42,847 nt of DNA from CAVYGM01 sp963768025 (lineage in GTDB: Bacteria > Bacteroidota > Bacteroidia > Cytophagales > Spirosomataceae): positions 1 through 42,847 of the forward strand of contig CAVYGM010000029.1 of NCBI GenBank assembly GCA_963768025.1, in the 5' to 3' direction. Positions 1 to 8,264 of this stretch are shown piece after piece; position 1 is the first letter of the stretch, and each line of letters begins with the position of its first letter. Both the position numbers and the translations under genes were made by a program. A model generated the notes under the pieces. That model had not been told where the DNA came from, ran no database searches, and worked only from the letters and a program-made list of their open reading frames with translations.

Positions 1-355
1 AGGATCGGTACAGGAGGGGTTTTCGAAACAGCCAGGCCCCCAATCCCACCATCAGTATCAGCGAGCTGGCCATCATCCATCTTCCCGAGAAAAGCCGTTT
101 CAGGGTACTTGGGTGCGTTGGCTCGGTCAGATCGTCCTGGGTCTGTTCATCAAATCGGCCGATGAGGGTAGCAAAAGCACCGTCGGTATCCGGCACATAC
201 TGCGGCGATTTCAACTCCCATTCGAATAGCCACTGGTGGAATTGCTCGGTACTGTCCACTTTTTTGAGCCACTTTCTGGTAGCCTGTCTTTCCAGGGGTG
301 TGGCCCGACCCGCCAGGTACTCGAACAGGCTATGTTTGGTGATGGTTTGTTCCAT
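1..355 (-). CDS. FecR-type anti-sigma factor, N-terminal part (runs off the window edge)
   Basis: The reading frame starts at an ATG at 355 and stays open to the window edge, giving 118 residues (MEQTITKHSLFEYLAGRATP...). The N-terminus has the small helical region typical of Bacteroidota FecR proteins, with 'FEYLAGRATPLERQATRKWL' before the membrane. One membrane segment lies at about residues 93-110 (MMASSLILMVGLGAWLF) and would put the C-terminal FecR domain in the periplasm; that domain is outside the window. It sits 75 bases downstream of an ECF sigma gene on the same strand, the usual FecI-FecR order, so it probably holds that sigma factor inactive until a SusC-type receptor signals. 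The assignment rests on the N-terminal part and the context only. Confidence 0.75.
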   Translation of the reverse strand, partial: MEQTITKHSLFEYLAGRATPLERQATRKWLKKVDSTEQFHQWLFEWELKSPQYVPDTDGAFATLIGRFDEQTQDDLTEPTHPSTLKRLFSGRWMMASSLILMVGLGAWLFRKPLLYRS

Positions 356-430
356 GTTTCTTGATTGTATAAGCGACTGATGGCAGGGAAGTGAGTATCC
401 TGACCGGAGTGGCAGTCTAGTAGATAATAA

Positions 431-1069
431 TCAGTAGAAAGAGGGTGATCCAGTCTCCTTCAGGGCCTCGCGGAGATGGCGAAGCGCTTTTGATATATGC
501 CCCTTCACCGTTTTGGGCGATATCCGCAGCTCGTCGGCTATTTCGTTGTATTTCTTATTGTCAAATCGACTCATCAGAAATACCCGCTGGCATTGACTGG
601 GCAGTTGGGCGATGGTTTCGTTGACCTTTAAAAACAAGTGGTTGTACTGAATCTCGGCATCCGGGGCGGGCTGTTGACTCTCCTGCTGGTTGTCGGATGA
701 AGTATCCAGGGTAGTAGTACGGCCAAACTCCCGGCGCAAGTAGGTAAAAGCCTCGTTTCGCACGGACCGAAACAGATAGCTGGTATAGGAAGTAGTGATA
801 TGCCGGTAAGCCTCGGTTTTGTAAAACTGAAAAAACACCTCGCTGACCAGGTCCTCGGCTATCTGCCGCGAATACACAAACCGCACCGCGTGGCTGCATA
901 AAGGCGCGTAGTGCTTCCTGAATAGGAGTTCCAGGCCCTTGCGGGGGTCATGTTCAAACGTTGCTTTTAGTAACAGTTCGGCATCGAATTGTCTGGTTTT
1001 TTCTTCTAATCCATTTGCCTTGGGCGATGGCTTCTCGGGTTCCAACTGACCAGCTAAAAGTGATTGCAT
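431..1069 (-). CDS. ECF-family RNA polymerase sigma factor (FecI-like)
   Basis: A 212-residue sigma-70 factor of the extracytoplasmic-function type. Region 2 spans about residues 45-110, with 'RKHYAPLCSHAVRFVYSRQI' and 'AEDLVSEVFFQFYKT', the helix that binds core polymerase and the -10 element. Region 4 spans about 150-200, with 'LPSQCQRVFLMSRFDNKKYN' followed by the helix-turn-helix 'EIADELRISPKTVKGHISKA'. A non-conserved N-terminal extension of about 25 residues precedes region 2, so a later start is possible, but the ATG at 1069 is the first in frame. The next gene downstream is a FecR-type anti-sigma factor. Together they should form a transmembrane signalling pair controlling a SusC/SusD locus beyond the left edge. 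Confidence 0.9.
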   Translation of the reverse strand: MQSLLAGQLEPEKPSPKANGLEEKTRQFDAELLLKATFEHDPRKGLELLFRKHYAPLCSHAVRFVYSRQIAEDLVSEVFFQFYKTEAYRHITTSYTSYLFRSVRNEAFTYLRREFGRTTTLDTSSDNQQESQQPAPDAEIQYNHLFLKVNETIAQLPSQCQRVFLMSRFDNKKYNEIADELRISPKTVKGHISKALRHLREALKETGSPSFY

Positions 1070-1189
1070 ACAGAAGTTTTTTCAGTAGTTATCCGTAAGG
1101 ACTCACAACCTGGGGTATACCCTTAGTGATTTGCATAAAAAAAAGATTAAATTTTATAAAAAGGTGTTTTTGGCGTTTTTGAAGGGTTT

Positions 1190-1228
1190 TTTAAAACAAA
1201 AAGCCGACGGGATGGATACCCGCCGGCT
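1190..1228 (-). terminator. Rho-independent terminator after the receiver-GAF gene
   Basis: A 10-bp stem (1202-1211 with 1219-1228) and a 7-base loop are followed on the minus strand by TTTTTGTTTTAAAA. The one mismatch becomes a G-U pair only in minus-strand RNA, which supports termination of the gene ending at 1300. Confidence 0.7.
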
Positions 1229-1299
1229 CTGGTGTGGACACAGGATATATATCAAAGGGAAAGCAATCCGGTGTGAATCCCGAAACTACCCCCTGTTTG

Positions 1300-2115
1300 C
1301 TACGCGGTCATGCCCAGCTCTCTGTACATGGCTATTGAGCGACGAATTTCTTCCGGGTTTTTCCGGAGCAGGGAAGCGACCGTTTTCAAAAGGTCCGTTT
1401 CGGCCTGATCCCAAACCCGCTGGTTGAGGGTATCCACCACGCCCAGGTAGCTAACCTCCCCGTTGGCCTGCCGAATGGATACTTCGTAGGAAGAATTGAA
1501 TGGGCCCGGAAACTGAGGTTGGCCGGGGGCCGAAACCTCATGCACCACGAGGGAAGGATGCTTCTTATGGATGGAGATACCCCGGACGTATATCCGGCTT
1601 ACTTCCAGGATGTCCAGAATCACCTTCAAGGCGTTCTCAATCCTGTTTTCGGTAGCTTGGTAGAGCTCCGAGGCAAAGCGGGCCGCTACCTTGTCAAACA
1701 ACAACCGCCGGTCGTGGCAGGTCTGGCTGATTTTGTCCGACACGCTTTGTTCCCATTTGGCCAACACCTGTTTCAGCGTATAAATCCAGGCTGTGGGCTG
1801 ACTAAGGCTTTGATACGATTTTTCGGTATAGGATAGCGCGGAATGCGAAGGAGCCACAAAGGGAGTGCTCTCGCTGATAACCAAGCAGGCCACCGTACTG
1901 CCCAATGCCTGGACCAGGTCTTTTGAGGGGCCGTCGGGCAGTCGGTGACTGGTAATCAGAATATCGTATTTTGATTGACAGCAGGCCAGGAGGGCTTGTT
2001 TTTTGGTGGGTACGTGCTGAAACTCAAAAGTATAGCCGGCGGCTTGTAGCGAATGGCTCAGACTAAGCGACCACGCCGAGGGAAAGGAGACTAGCAGTAA
2101 TTTTAAAGGTTCCAT
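1300..2115 (-). CDS. Degenerate receiver domain plus GAF-like domain protein
   Basis: 271 residues. Residues 1-115 resemble a CheY-like receiver fold: 'LKLLLVSFPSAWS' matches the first strand, and 'YDILITSHRLPDG' aligns with the phosphorylation loop of response regulators (YDLVLLDLRLPDG). Ser56 stands where the phosphorylated Asp should be, and the acidic pair after strand 1 is replaced by Ser-Phe, so phosphorylation in the normal way is unlikely. After a linker, residues of about 140-260 look like a GAF-type sensory domain ('ATENRIENALKVILDILEVS', 'VVDTLNQRVWDQAETDLLKT'). No DNA-binding or catalytic domain is visible. It lies downstream of a TPR kinase/LytTR regulator operon on the same strand but is separated from it by a terminator. 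The GAF call is moderate; the role is unknown. Confidence 0.6.
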   Translation of the reverse strand: MEPLKLLLVSFPSAWSLSLSHSLQAAGYTFEFQHVPTKKQALLACCQSKYDILITSHRLPDGPSKDLVQALGSTVACLVISESTPFVAPSHSALSYTEKSYQSLSQPTAWIYTLKQVLAKWEQSVSDKISQTCHDRRLLFDKVAARFASELYQATENRIENALKVILDILEVSRIYVRGISIHKKHPSLVVHEVSAPGQPQFPGPFNSSYEVSIRQANGEVSYLGVVDTLNQRVWDQAETDLLKTVASLLRKNPEEIRRSIAMYRELGMTA

Positions 2116-2517
2116 AGTGCTGTAGTTGAAAGAAGAAGCATAACGTTGAGTAAAATTATATACGGGTTTGAACCAAAGAATTTATTCAGCTTTGTGAGGA
2201 GGGCAACACCATCAGGAGGAAGTCCTCTCTGAGGATATTGATTATAATAGCTGTTTTCTTGCTCCCTGGATAAGTTAAAAAACACTACCTGTTCGCATTG
2301 TAAACAGGTAGTGAAAAGCTAGGGATGGCCATCAGATTGGTGTAGTGCTTACAATTGATTGGCTGCAATTGGCAAATAAGATTGTGCGTGTGTACAGATG
2401 TCCTACTTCCCGTGGATCATAATTCAAAGGTGGAGAAAAAAAGGTATCTGGTTCGGAATTTGGATGTGAACGGATTGTCACAGACGGTAGAAAACAGAAT
2501 ATGGGGGGTGGAGAGCC
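2116..2517. other. Intergenic region of about 400 bases
   Basis: The left part should carry the promoter of the receiver-GAF gene. The only clear element is the minus-strand terminator at 2277-2313. Short open frames here (for example minus-strand 2103-2285 and plus-strand 2355-2609) show no family resemblance and were not called. Confidence 0.5.
2277..2313 (-). terminator. Terminator of the histidine kinase/LytTR operon
   Basis: A perfect 11-bp inverted repeat (CACTACCTGTT at 2283-2293 with AACAGGTAGTG at 2303-2313) is followed on the minus strand by TTTTTT (2277-2282). It lies about 205 bases past the regulator stop codon, so a long 3' UTR is implied if this is the only terminator. Confidence 0.7.
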
Positions 2518-3294
2518 CTACCGGAAGTCGAAATGGTTCAGAAATGCTTCTTTGTAGTTGCGTCCCAGGGGAATGTCAAAGGAATCTACGCGAACTTCGT
2601 AATCGTTGAAGGAATCGACGCGGTCGAGATTAACGGCATACGAGCGGTGGGTGCGGATGAGGCGGGGCATCGCCAAACGATCCAGTACGGCACTGAGCGA
2701 CTGCCGGATGGCCAGTTTTTGTCCGTCGGCCTGGATCAGTGTATGGTTATTGTCGGCTTCGAGGTACAGAATGGCACTGAGGGTGATTTTGACAAAGCGG
2801 TAGTTGTTCTTGATAAAAATCTGGTCGTCTACTTTCAGAATGGAGTCGCGGGTAAGGCCCTCGTGGCTGTTGGAGGACGAGGATTCAGATTCCAGAACCG
2901 GCGGTTGGCTCATTCGGATGGCGAAGTTGTTCAGCGCCATTTCTATGGAGATGCGCAGGCTGGTCAGATTGTAGGGCTTGGGAATATAGGCCGCCGGAAA
3001 CGTTTGCTTGGCCCTTTGAATAGTATCCTTATCGGATAAGGCCGTGAGGTAGATGACCGGCACCGACCGAATCGCCAGAATGTGCTGCACGGTTTCTATC
3101 CCGTCCCAATCCCCTTTTATATTGATGTCGCATATGAGCAGATCAACGGGGGTACGTTGGAAAATTTCGAGGGCGCTGCGCCCGTTGGCAGCGGTACCTA
3201 CCACGGCATATCCCTCCATTTCGAGGGTTTCGCTCATTTCCATGGCCAGGATGGCCTCGTCTTCCACCAGTAAGATTTGGATTGGTTCGGGCAT
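2518..3294 (-). CDS. LytTR-family response regulator
   Basis: 258 residues. The receiver domain (about 5-125) has every key position: the acidic cluster in 'LLVEDE' (residues 8-13), the phospho-acceptor Asp56 in 'DLLICDINIKG', Thr84 in 'VIYLTALSD' and Lys106 in 'YIPKPYN'. A serine-rich linker leads to a LytTR DNA-binding domain (about 150-255) with 'ILYLEADNNHTLI' and 'MPRLIRTHRSYAVNLDRVDS', the standard signature of this domain. The regulator starts 4 bases after the stop codon of the upstream sensor kinase, so the two are one transcription unit and almost certainly partners. LytTR regulators bind direct repeats upstream of their targets; no target site could be recognised here. Confidence 0.95.
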   Translation of the reverse strand: MPEPIQILLVEDEAILAMEMSETLEMEGYAVVGTAANGRSALEIFQRTPVDLLICDINIKGDWDGIETVQHILAIRSVPVIYLTALSDKDTIQRAKQTFPAAYIPKPYNLTSLRISIEMALNNFAIRMSQPPVLESESSSSNSHEGLTRDSILKVDDQIFIKNNYRFVKITLSAILYLEADNNHTLIQADGQKLAIRQSLSAVLDRLAMPRLIRTHRSYAVNLDRVDSFNDYEVRVDSFDIPLGRNYKEAFLNHFDFR

Positions 3295-3298
3295 GACG

Positions 3299-5095
3299 TC
3301 AGGCTACTTTACGTAAGGGCGTCTCGGCAATGTGTAGTTTAAAATGAGTACCGTTGTCGTTCCCAATCTGGTATACTCCCCCCGTTTGCTCACTGAGGTT
3401 CCGGATTAGCCGCTTGCCGAACGAGCCACCCGGCTGCCTCCATTGCATTTCGTTGAGGCCTGGGCCATTGTCCTTTACTTCCAGGGTCAGGCCCTGGCCG
3501 CGGGTCAACGATATGGACAGCATGGGAGTCTTCACGCTGCCGTAGGCATGCTTGAAGGAATTGGTCAGTAGTTCATTTAGGATCAGTCCGATCGGTATGG
3601 CCAGGTCTACGTCCAGCTCCTTTTCTTCGATCGAGAGCCGGAGGTCAAAGCTGTCCAGCTCATAACCATACGCCACCATCAGATTTTCGATCAAATCCAC
3701 GATGTACTCGTGCATGTTAATGGACGTAAGCAGGTCAGTTTGGTACAGGCGCTGGTGGATGAGCGACATGGCTTCTACGCGCTGCTGCCCCTCCCGCACG
3801 GCCCTGGCCGCCGACTCCTCTTCCAGGCGGTTGGATTGCAGCTTCAACAGGCTCGATACGATGGCCAGGTTATTCTTGACCCGGTGGTGAAGTTCCTTCA
3901 TCAGTACTTTAAGCTGATCGGACTGCTGGCTGATTTTGGCCTTACTCCTCTGCAGCCGGAGGTATTGCCACACGATCAGACCAGTTACCAACAGCAGGGC
4001 TGCCAGTATAGCCAGCACGATGGACAGTTGTTCCTGCCGGGCCTTATTTTCTGATCCCAGCTCCTGAATTTTTTGTTGTTTCTGCTTTGATTCAAACTGG
4101 GCTTCCAGACGGGCCAGCTCCCGCTTTTTTTCAATGCCCATCAGGCTATCCCTGGTTTGAGAAGACAATTGCAAATATTCGTACGCTTTCTGGTAGTCTT
4201 TTTGGGCGGCATACGCTTTGTGAAAGATAGAGTAGATTTCCTCCCTGTTGCGGTAATCTTCCAGAGAGGGTTTCCGGTCCATCAGGTCGAGGGCCTCTTG
4301 GGTGACCCGGATGGCCTCCGGATAATCGCCCATCTGCATCAGGGTGTTGGGCAGGTTCAGGTACACGTGCAAGAGCAGTTCATCAAACTTTGTCTTAGTG
4401 GCGTAGCTTTCCACTTTTTTAAATCGAGCTATTGATTCATCTACCCGGCCGAGCTTCCGGAGAGAAATCGCCGAGTTGAGCAAGGTTATGTACACCTGAG
4501 GCTGTTCACCGGCCTTTTCATAGGCTTTTCGAGCTTTATCAAGGTAGGTCAGTGACTCCTGATTTTTACCCACTTCTCCCTTGATGGCTGCCAGGGAATT
4601 GTAGGTGTCTGCCAATAGGTAGGCGGGCAAGTCGGGATTCTGTTGCAGGATGGAGAGTGCCTGTTGAATGTGCTTTTCGGCTGTTTCGTATTCCTTATCT
4701 TTAAAATAGATCTGTTCCAGACGGTTGAGGGCGTCAATTTGCATTGCCTTATTGTTCTGGGCCTTGAAAGCGTCAAAAGCCTGCTGATAAGCCCGGATGG
4801 CACCGGCACTATTCTCTTTTGACTGTTCAATGATACCCAACTCCCGGTACAGTTTGGCCCTGACAAACGCCGAACCTAGCTTGCTGTTGATCTTCTGAGC
4901 TTCATTGAGCAGCCGGTAGGCTTTGGTAAAATCATTTTCCAGAAAGGCGGTGTTGGCGGCAAGTTTGCCGATGGCAATCGCGCGGGAAGAATCGTCAGAA
5001 ATGGAAAGCAGGGAGTCGGGTACCTGGGCTTTGGCTACCAAAGCTGTATTTAAAAAGAGGCATAATATGCCGATTGACGGTACGTTGGGTTTCAT
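3299..5095 (-). CDS. TPR-repeat sensor histidine kinase (HisKA_2 type)
   Basis: 598 residues. A signal peptide (about 1-24, ending VAKA-Q) exports an N-terminal region of tetratricopeptide repeats (about 40-330), followed by a membrane segment at about 357-378 (LSIVLAILAALLLVTGLIVW) and a short coiled coil. The phospho-transfer motif 'ELHHRVKNNLAIVSSLLKLQ' (about 401-420, His404 the likely acceptor) is of the HisKA_2 type, commonly seen in Bacteroidota. The ATPase domain follows, with the N box 'LNELLTNSFKHAY' (Asn507), the G1 box 'DNGPGL' (Asp542) and the G2-like 'GGSFGKRLIRNL'. The periplasmic TPR array probably senses a protein or peptide signal. It is paired with the LytTR regulator directly downstream. 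The promoter should lie in 5096-5239. Confidence 0.92.
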   Translation of the reverse strand: MKPNVPSIGILCLFLNTALVAKAQVPDSLLSISDDSSRAIAIGKLAANTAFLENDFTKAYRLLNEAQKINSKLGSAFVRAKLYRELGIIEQSKENSAGAIRAYQQAFDAFKAQNNKAMQIDALNRLEQIYFKDKEYETAEKHIQQALSILQQNPDLPAYLLADTYNSLAAIKGEVGKNQESLTYLDKARKAYEKAGEQPQVYITLLNSAISLRKLGRVDESIARFKKVESYATKTKFDELLLHVYLNLPNTLMQMGDYPEAIRVTQEALDLMDRKPSLEDYRNREEIYSIFHKAYAAQKDYQKAYEYLQLSSQTRDSLMGIEKKRELARLEAQFESKQKQQKIQELGSENKARQEQLSIVLAILAALLLVTGLIVWQYLRLQRSKAKISQQSDQLKVLMKELHHRVKNNLAIVSSLLKLQSNRLEEESAARAVREGQQRVEAMSLIHQRLYQTDLLTSINMHEYIVDLIENLMVAYGYELDSFDLRLSIEEKELDVDLAIPIGLILNELLTNSFKHAYGSVKTPMLSISLTRGQGLTLEVKDNGPGLNEMQWRQPGGSFGKRLIRNLSEQTGGVYQIGNDNGTHFKLHIAETPLRKVA

Positions 5096-5239
5096 TTAGG
5101 AATCTAAAAAGAAAAGTAACCTCAGTAAAAGTAACAAATATCCTTTTAGGTGCAAGGTAGCGAAAAATGGGTTCAGCAAGTACTTACCTGCTTCGGGTTC
5201 AGAAGCAGCTTCGCCTAATCCCAGTATTGTCCAGTTGCC

Positions 5240-6706
5240 CTACTTCACAAACTCCCAGCCCGGTACGTGCGAAGGCCGATGCTCTTTCTTGACAATTTGG
5301 TCAAAGCGGGCCACCAGATCGGGATATTTTGCGGCCAGATCGGTGGTTTCGCCTTCGTCCTTTTCCAGGTCGTACAGCTCCCAGCGGGCCTGAGGGTTCT
5401 TTTTCATTTCTACCTTCACGCCTTTCCATTTCCCCATTCGAATGGCCAGCTGACCGTTCTTTTCGGGGTACTCCCAGTAAAGGTATTCATGCTTTTTCTG
5501 GGCTTTGGGTTTTCCCAGTAAGGTAGGCAGAAACGAAATGCCATCACTGGGTACGGGGGGCGCTTTCACCAGATCTACCAGCGTGGCCAGCACGTCATAG
5601 TGGACGGCCACATGGTTAGTAACACTTCCGGGCTTGATTTTTCCCGGCCAGCGGGCCACCATCGGCATCCGGATGCCGCCCTCGTACACATCCATTTTGA
5701 GCCCTCGGTAGGGGCCGACACTTTCAAAGAACTTGGCATCCGTTCCCCCGTTGAAGGTCGTGCCGTTGTCGGAGGTGAAGATTACCAGCGTATTTTCGTC
5801 CAGCCCCAGTTCCTTCAAGAGCTTCATTACTTCCCCTACCTTGGAATCCATGTAGGTGATCATGGCCGCGTAGGTGGCGCGTGGGTAGGGGGTGGAAGCG
5901 TAACTCTGCTGACCGTAATAGGGTGTTTCGGGAAATTTCCCTTTGTACGCATTCACGGCGGAGTCAGGAGCCTGCAAGGATACGTGCGGAATGGTAAAGG
6001 GCAGGTACAGGAAAAAGGGGCGGTCTTTGTTCTCGCGGATAAAGCCGAGCGCTTTGTCGGCCATCTTATCAATGGCGTAGTCGTTGCCCTTGTAGTAGGC
6101 AAAGTCAGCGGCGGTGGCGGTCTTGGGGTCCAGACGGCGGTGCACGTCGATCACCGGGTTATTCAGGGTGTCCCATTTTTCATTTTCCCACAGGTGGGTC
6201 GGGTAGTAATTATGGGCCTGCTTCTGGTCGTAATAGCCGTAGAAATAATCAAATCCCTGCTTGTTGGGGCTGCCGGTGCTGTATCCCATACCCAGTCCCC
6301 ACTTGCCGATAGCGGCGGTACGGTAGCCCTCTTGTTGCAGTAGGGTACCGATCGTGACGGTGCCAGCTGGTAGGGGCATTTGTCCGCGCTCGGTGGAATC
6401 CGGGAATCCGCCCAACTCGAAATTGCCCCGGATGTAGGAGTGCCCGCCGTGGGTACCCGTCAGCAACTGGCAGCGCGAAGGCGCACAGACCGGCGTGCTG
6501 GTGTAGTAATCCGTAAACTTGATTCCTTCTTGGCCGATGCGGTCGATGTTGGGGGTTTTTATTTTCTTCTGCCCGTAGATACCCAATTCGGCGTAACCCA
6601 GGTCGTCGGCGTAGATGTAGACGACGTTGGGTTTTGAAGGTTTCTGGGCATTGACCATGGGGATGGTAGAACACAGGAACAGGAAAATAAGGCTACAAAA
6701 GCGCAT
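5240..6706 (-). CDS. Secreted family S1 sulfatase
   Basis: 488 residues with a Sec signal peptide (1-20, ending MVNA-Q). It belongs to the alkaline-phosphatase-like S1 sulfatases. The maturation motif CAPSR is at 74-78, where Cys74 is converted to formylglycine. Metal ligands are Asp34-Asp35 in 'IYADDLGYAE' and Asp313-Asn314 in 'FTSDNGT'. Lys135 in 'IGKWGLG' and His241 in 'IPHVSL' are the usual sulfate-binding and catalytic partners. The length is normal for the family. It is the last gene of the sigma/FecR/SusC/SusD/sulfatase locus and starts 30 bases after the neighbouring sulfatase stops, so the two are probably co-transcribed. The enzyme should remove sulfate esters from an imported or surface-bound glycan; the substrate cannot be read from the sequence. 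A formylglycine-generating or anaerobic maturase is needed but is not in this window. Confidence 0.95.
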   Translation of the reverse strand: MRFCSLIFLFLCSTIPMVNAQKPSKPNVVYIYADDLGYAELGIYGQKKIKTPNIDRIGQEGIKFTDYYTSTPVCAPSRCQLLTGTHGGHSYIRGNFELGGFPDSTERGQMPLPAGTVTIGTLLQQEGYRTAAIGKWGLGMGYSTGSPNKQGFDYFYGYYDQKQAHNYYPTHLWENEKWDTLNNPVIDVHRRLDPKTATAADFAYYKGNDYAIDKMADKALGFIRENKDRPFFLYLPFTIPHVSLQAPDSAVNAYKGKFPETPYYGQQSYASTPYPRATYAAMITYMDSKVGEVMKLLKELGLDENTLVIFTSDNGTTFNGGTDAKFFESVGPYRGLKMDVYEGGIRMPMVARWPGKIKPGSVTNHVAVHYDVLATLVDLVKAPPVPSDGISFLPTLLGKPKAQKKHEYLYWEYPEKNGQLAIRMGKWKGVKVEMKKNPQARWELYDLEKDEGETTDLAAKYPDLVARFDQIVKKEHRPSHVPGWEFVK

Positions 6707-6735
6707 AGGGTAGGTAATAGGAATAGTGAATACGT

Positions 6736-8205
6736 TTATTTTAAACTAACCGCCGCCACACCGGCCTCCCTTACCCGTTTGCCGGTACGTTTGGTGAGAT
6801 CGTCGCCCAGATCCTCGCGGGCCTCCTCGGCGAGTTTCCTGAGCTCTTCCACCACGGCAGGATAGGTAGCCTGCACATCGTAGCGCTCACCGGGATCGCG
6901 GCGCAGGTCATACAAAGCCATGGGGTAGGTCGTGTTTTCGGGAGCCTTGCCGGGGTAGCCATCATTGCCGGGCTGCTGCCCTTCGTACGATCGGCCTTCG
7001 TGGGGTAGTACCAGTTTCCAATCGCCCCGACGAACGGCTTCCAGATTATTCCTTCGGTAATAGTAGTAGAATGTTTGACGCGGAGTAGCGGTCATATCTC
7101 CTTTGAACAGGGATGAAATATCCACGCCGTCAACCTTGTTTTCCGGTAAGGTGGAGCGGGTCAAAGCAGCAAAGGTAGGGAGCAGGTCAATGGTAGAGGA
7201 GAGTTGATTGCAAACCAGGCCCGCTGGGGCCACTCCCTTCCAGCGTACGATACAGGGTACCCGTTGCCCTCCTTCGGTACTGACGCCTTTGCCTTCCCGA
7301 AAGCCGCCCGCCGAACCGGCGTGGTTGCCGTAGTTGAGCCAGGGGCCATTGTCGCTGGTGAAAACAACCAGCGTTTTGTCGTCGATTCCATTTTCTTTCA
7401 GGGCTTTGAGAATTTCACCCACCGACCAGTCCAGCTCCATGACCACATCGCCATAGGTACCTTGTTTGCTTTTGCCTTTGAAGCGGGGCGAAGCGGCAAT
7501 GGGCACGTGGGGCATCGAGTGAGGGATGTATAGAAAGAAGGGCTCTTTTTTGTGGTTTTTGATAAAATTGACGGCCTTCTCGGTGTAGATACCCGTGAGT
7601 TCGGCCTGCTCATCCAGGGTGGTTATTGCCCTGAGGGTATCGTTCCCGTTCAGGAACGGTAATAGGGGAAAAGCCTTTTTACGCCAGTCGTTCTCACCCA
7701 CGGGCTTGCCGTCGTAGTCAACGGCCCACATGTCGTTGGAGTAGGGCAAGCCCACAAACTCGTCAAAACCGTGCTGCAAAGGCAAAAACTCTTTGGTGTC
7801 GCCCAGGTGCCATTTACCAAACATACCCGTAGCATATCCCTGCTTTTTAAGTAGCTCGGCAATGGTGACCTCCTGTGGATTGATGCCCTTACCGGCTTTG
7901 GGAAATAGTGCTCCCGATATGCCGATGCGGTTGGGGTAGCAGCCCGTCAGGAGGGCGGCCCTGGAAGCACTACATACCGCCTGGGCGGCCAGGAAATTGG
8001 TAAATCGGATGCCTTCGCTGGCCATGCGGTCCAGGTTGGGGGTTTGGTACCCGTTAGCGCCGTAGCTGCTCAAATCACCATAGCCCATGTCGTCCATGAA
8101 GATCACAATGATGTTGGGACGGTCGTTGGGTTTCGGCGTTTTTTGGATAGCTACCAGACCTGCTATTGTCAGTAAACTGAGGAGGAGTACTGTGATTTTT
8201 TTCAT
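6736..8205 (-). CDS. Secreted family S1 sulfatase (second copy type)
   Basis: I place the start at the ATG at 8205 (MKKITVLLLSLLTIAG, a good signal peptide), not at the TTG at 8220, giving 489 residues. The maturation motif is CSASR at 78-82, the accepted Cys-x-Ala/Pro-Ser-Arg form. Metal ligands are Asp38-Asp39 in 'FMDDMGYGD' and the Asp-Asn pair in 'FTSDNGPW'. 'FGKWHLGD' carries Lys131 and His133, and 'IPHSMPHVPI' the second His. It differs clearly from the sulfatase downstream (different spacing and loops), so the pair probably acts on different sulfate positions of one glycan rather than being a recent duplication. It follows SusD by 59 bases on the same strand. Confidence 0.95.
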   Translation of the reverse strand: MKKITVLLLSLLTIAGLVAIQKTPKPNDRPNIIVIFMDDMGYGDLSSYGANGYQTPNLDRMASEGIRFTNFLAAQAVCSASRAALLTGCYPNRIGISGALFPKAGKGINPQEVTIAELLKKQGYATGMFGKWHLGDTKEFLPLQHGFDEFVGLPYSNDMWAVDYDGKPVGENDWRKKAFPLLPFLNGNDTLRAITTLDEQAELTGIYTEKAVNFIKNHKKEPFFLYIPHSMPHVPIAASPRFKGKSKQGTYGDVVMELDWSVGEILKALKENGIDDKTLVVFTSDNGPWLNYGNHAGSAGGFREGKGVSTEGGQRVPCIVRWKGVAPAGLVCNQLSSTIDLLPTFAALTRSTLPENKVDGVDISSLFKGDMTATPRQTFYYYYRRNNLEAVRRGDWKLVLPHEGRSYEGQQPGNDGYPGKAPENTTYPMALYDLRRDPGERYDVQATYPAVVEELRKLAEEAREDLGDDLTKRTGKRVREAGVAAVSLK

Positions 8206-8264
8206 GAATACGTTTATCAAAAAATGAAACCGGGAGTTTTATGTCCCGGTTTTGCTATTTCAGA

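Noticed and set aside
1131..1427. Plus-strand frame of 98 residues
   Set aside because: It crosses a minus-strand terminator and the 3' end of the receiver-GAF gene and has no recognisable domain.
2103..2285. Small minus-strand frame with a hydrophobic C-terminus
   Set aside because: It overlaps the start of the receiver-GAF gene and the terminator at 2277-2313, and I see no family match; a chance frame in the leader is simpler.
5600..6343. Plus-strand open frame of 247 residues opposite the first sulfatase
   Set aside because: Antisense to a gene with complete catalytic motifs; the translated sequence is low in conserved pattern and rich in Gly/Val as expected for a shadow frame.
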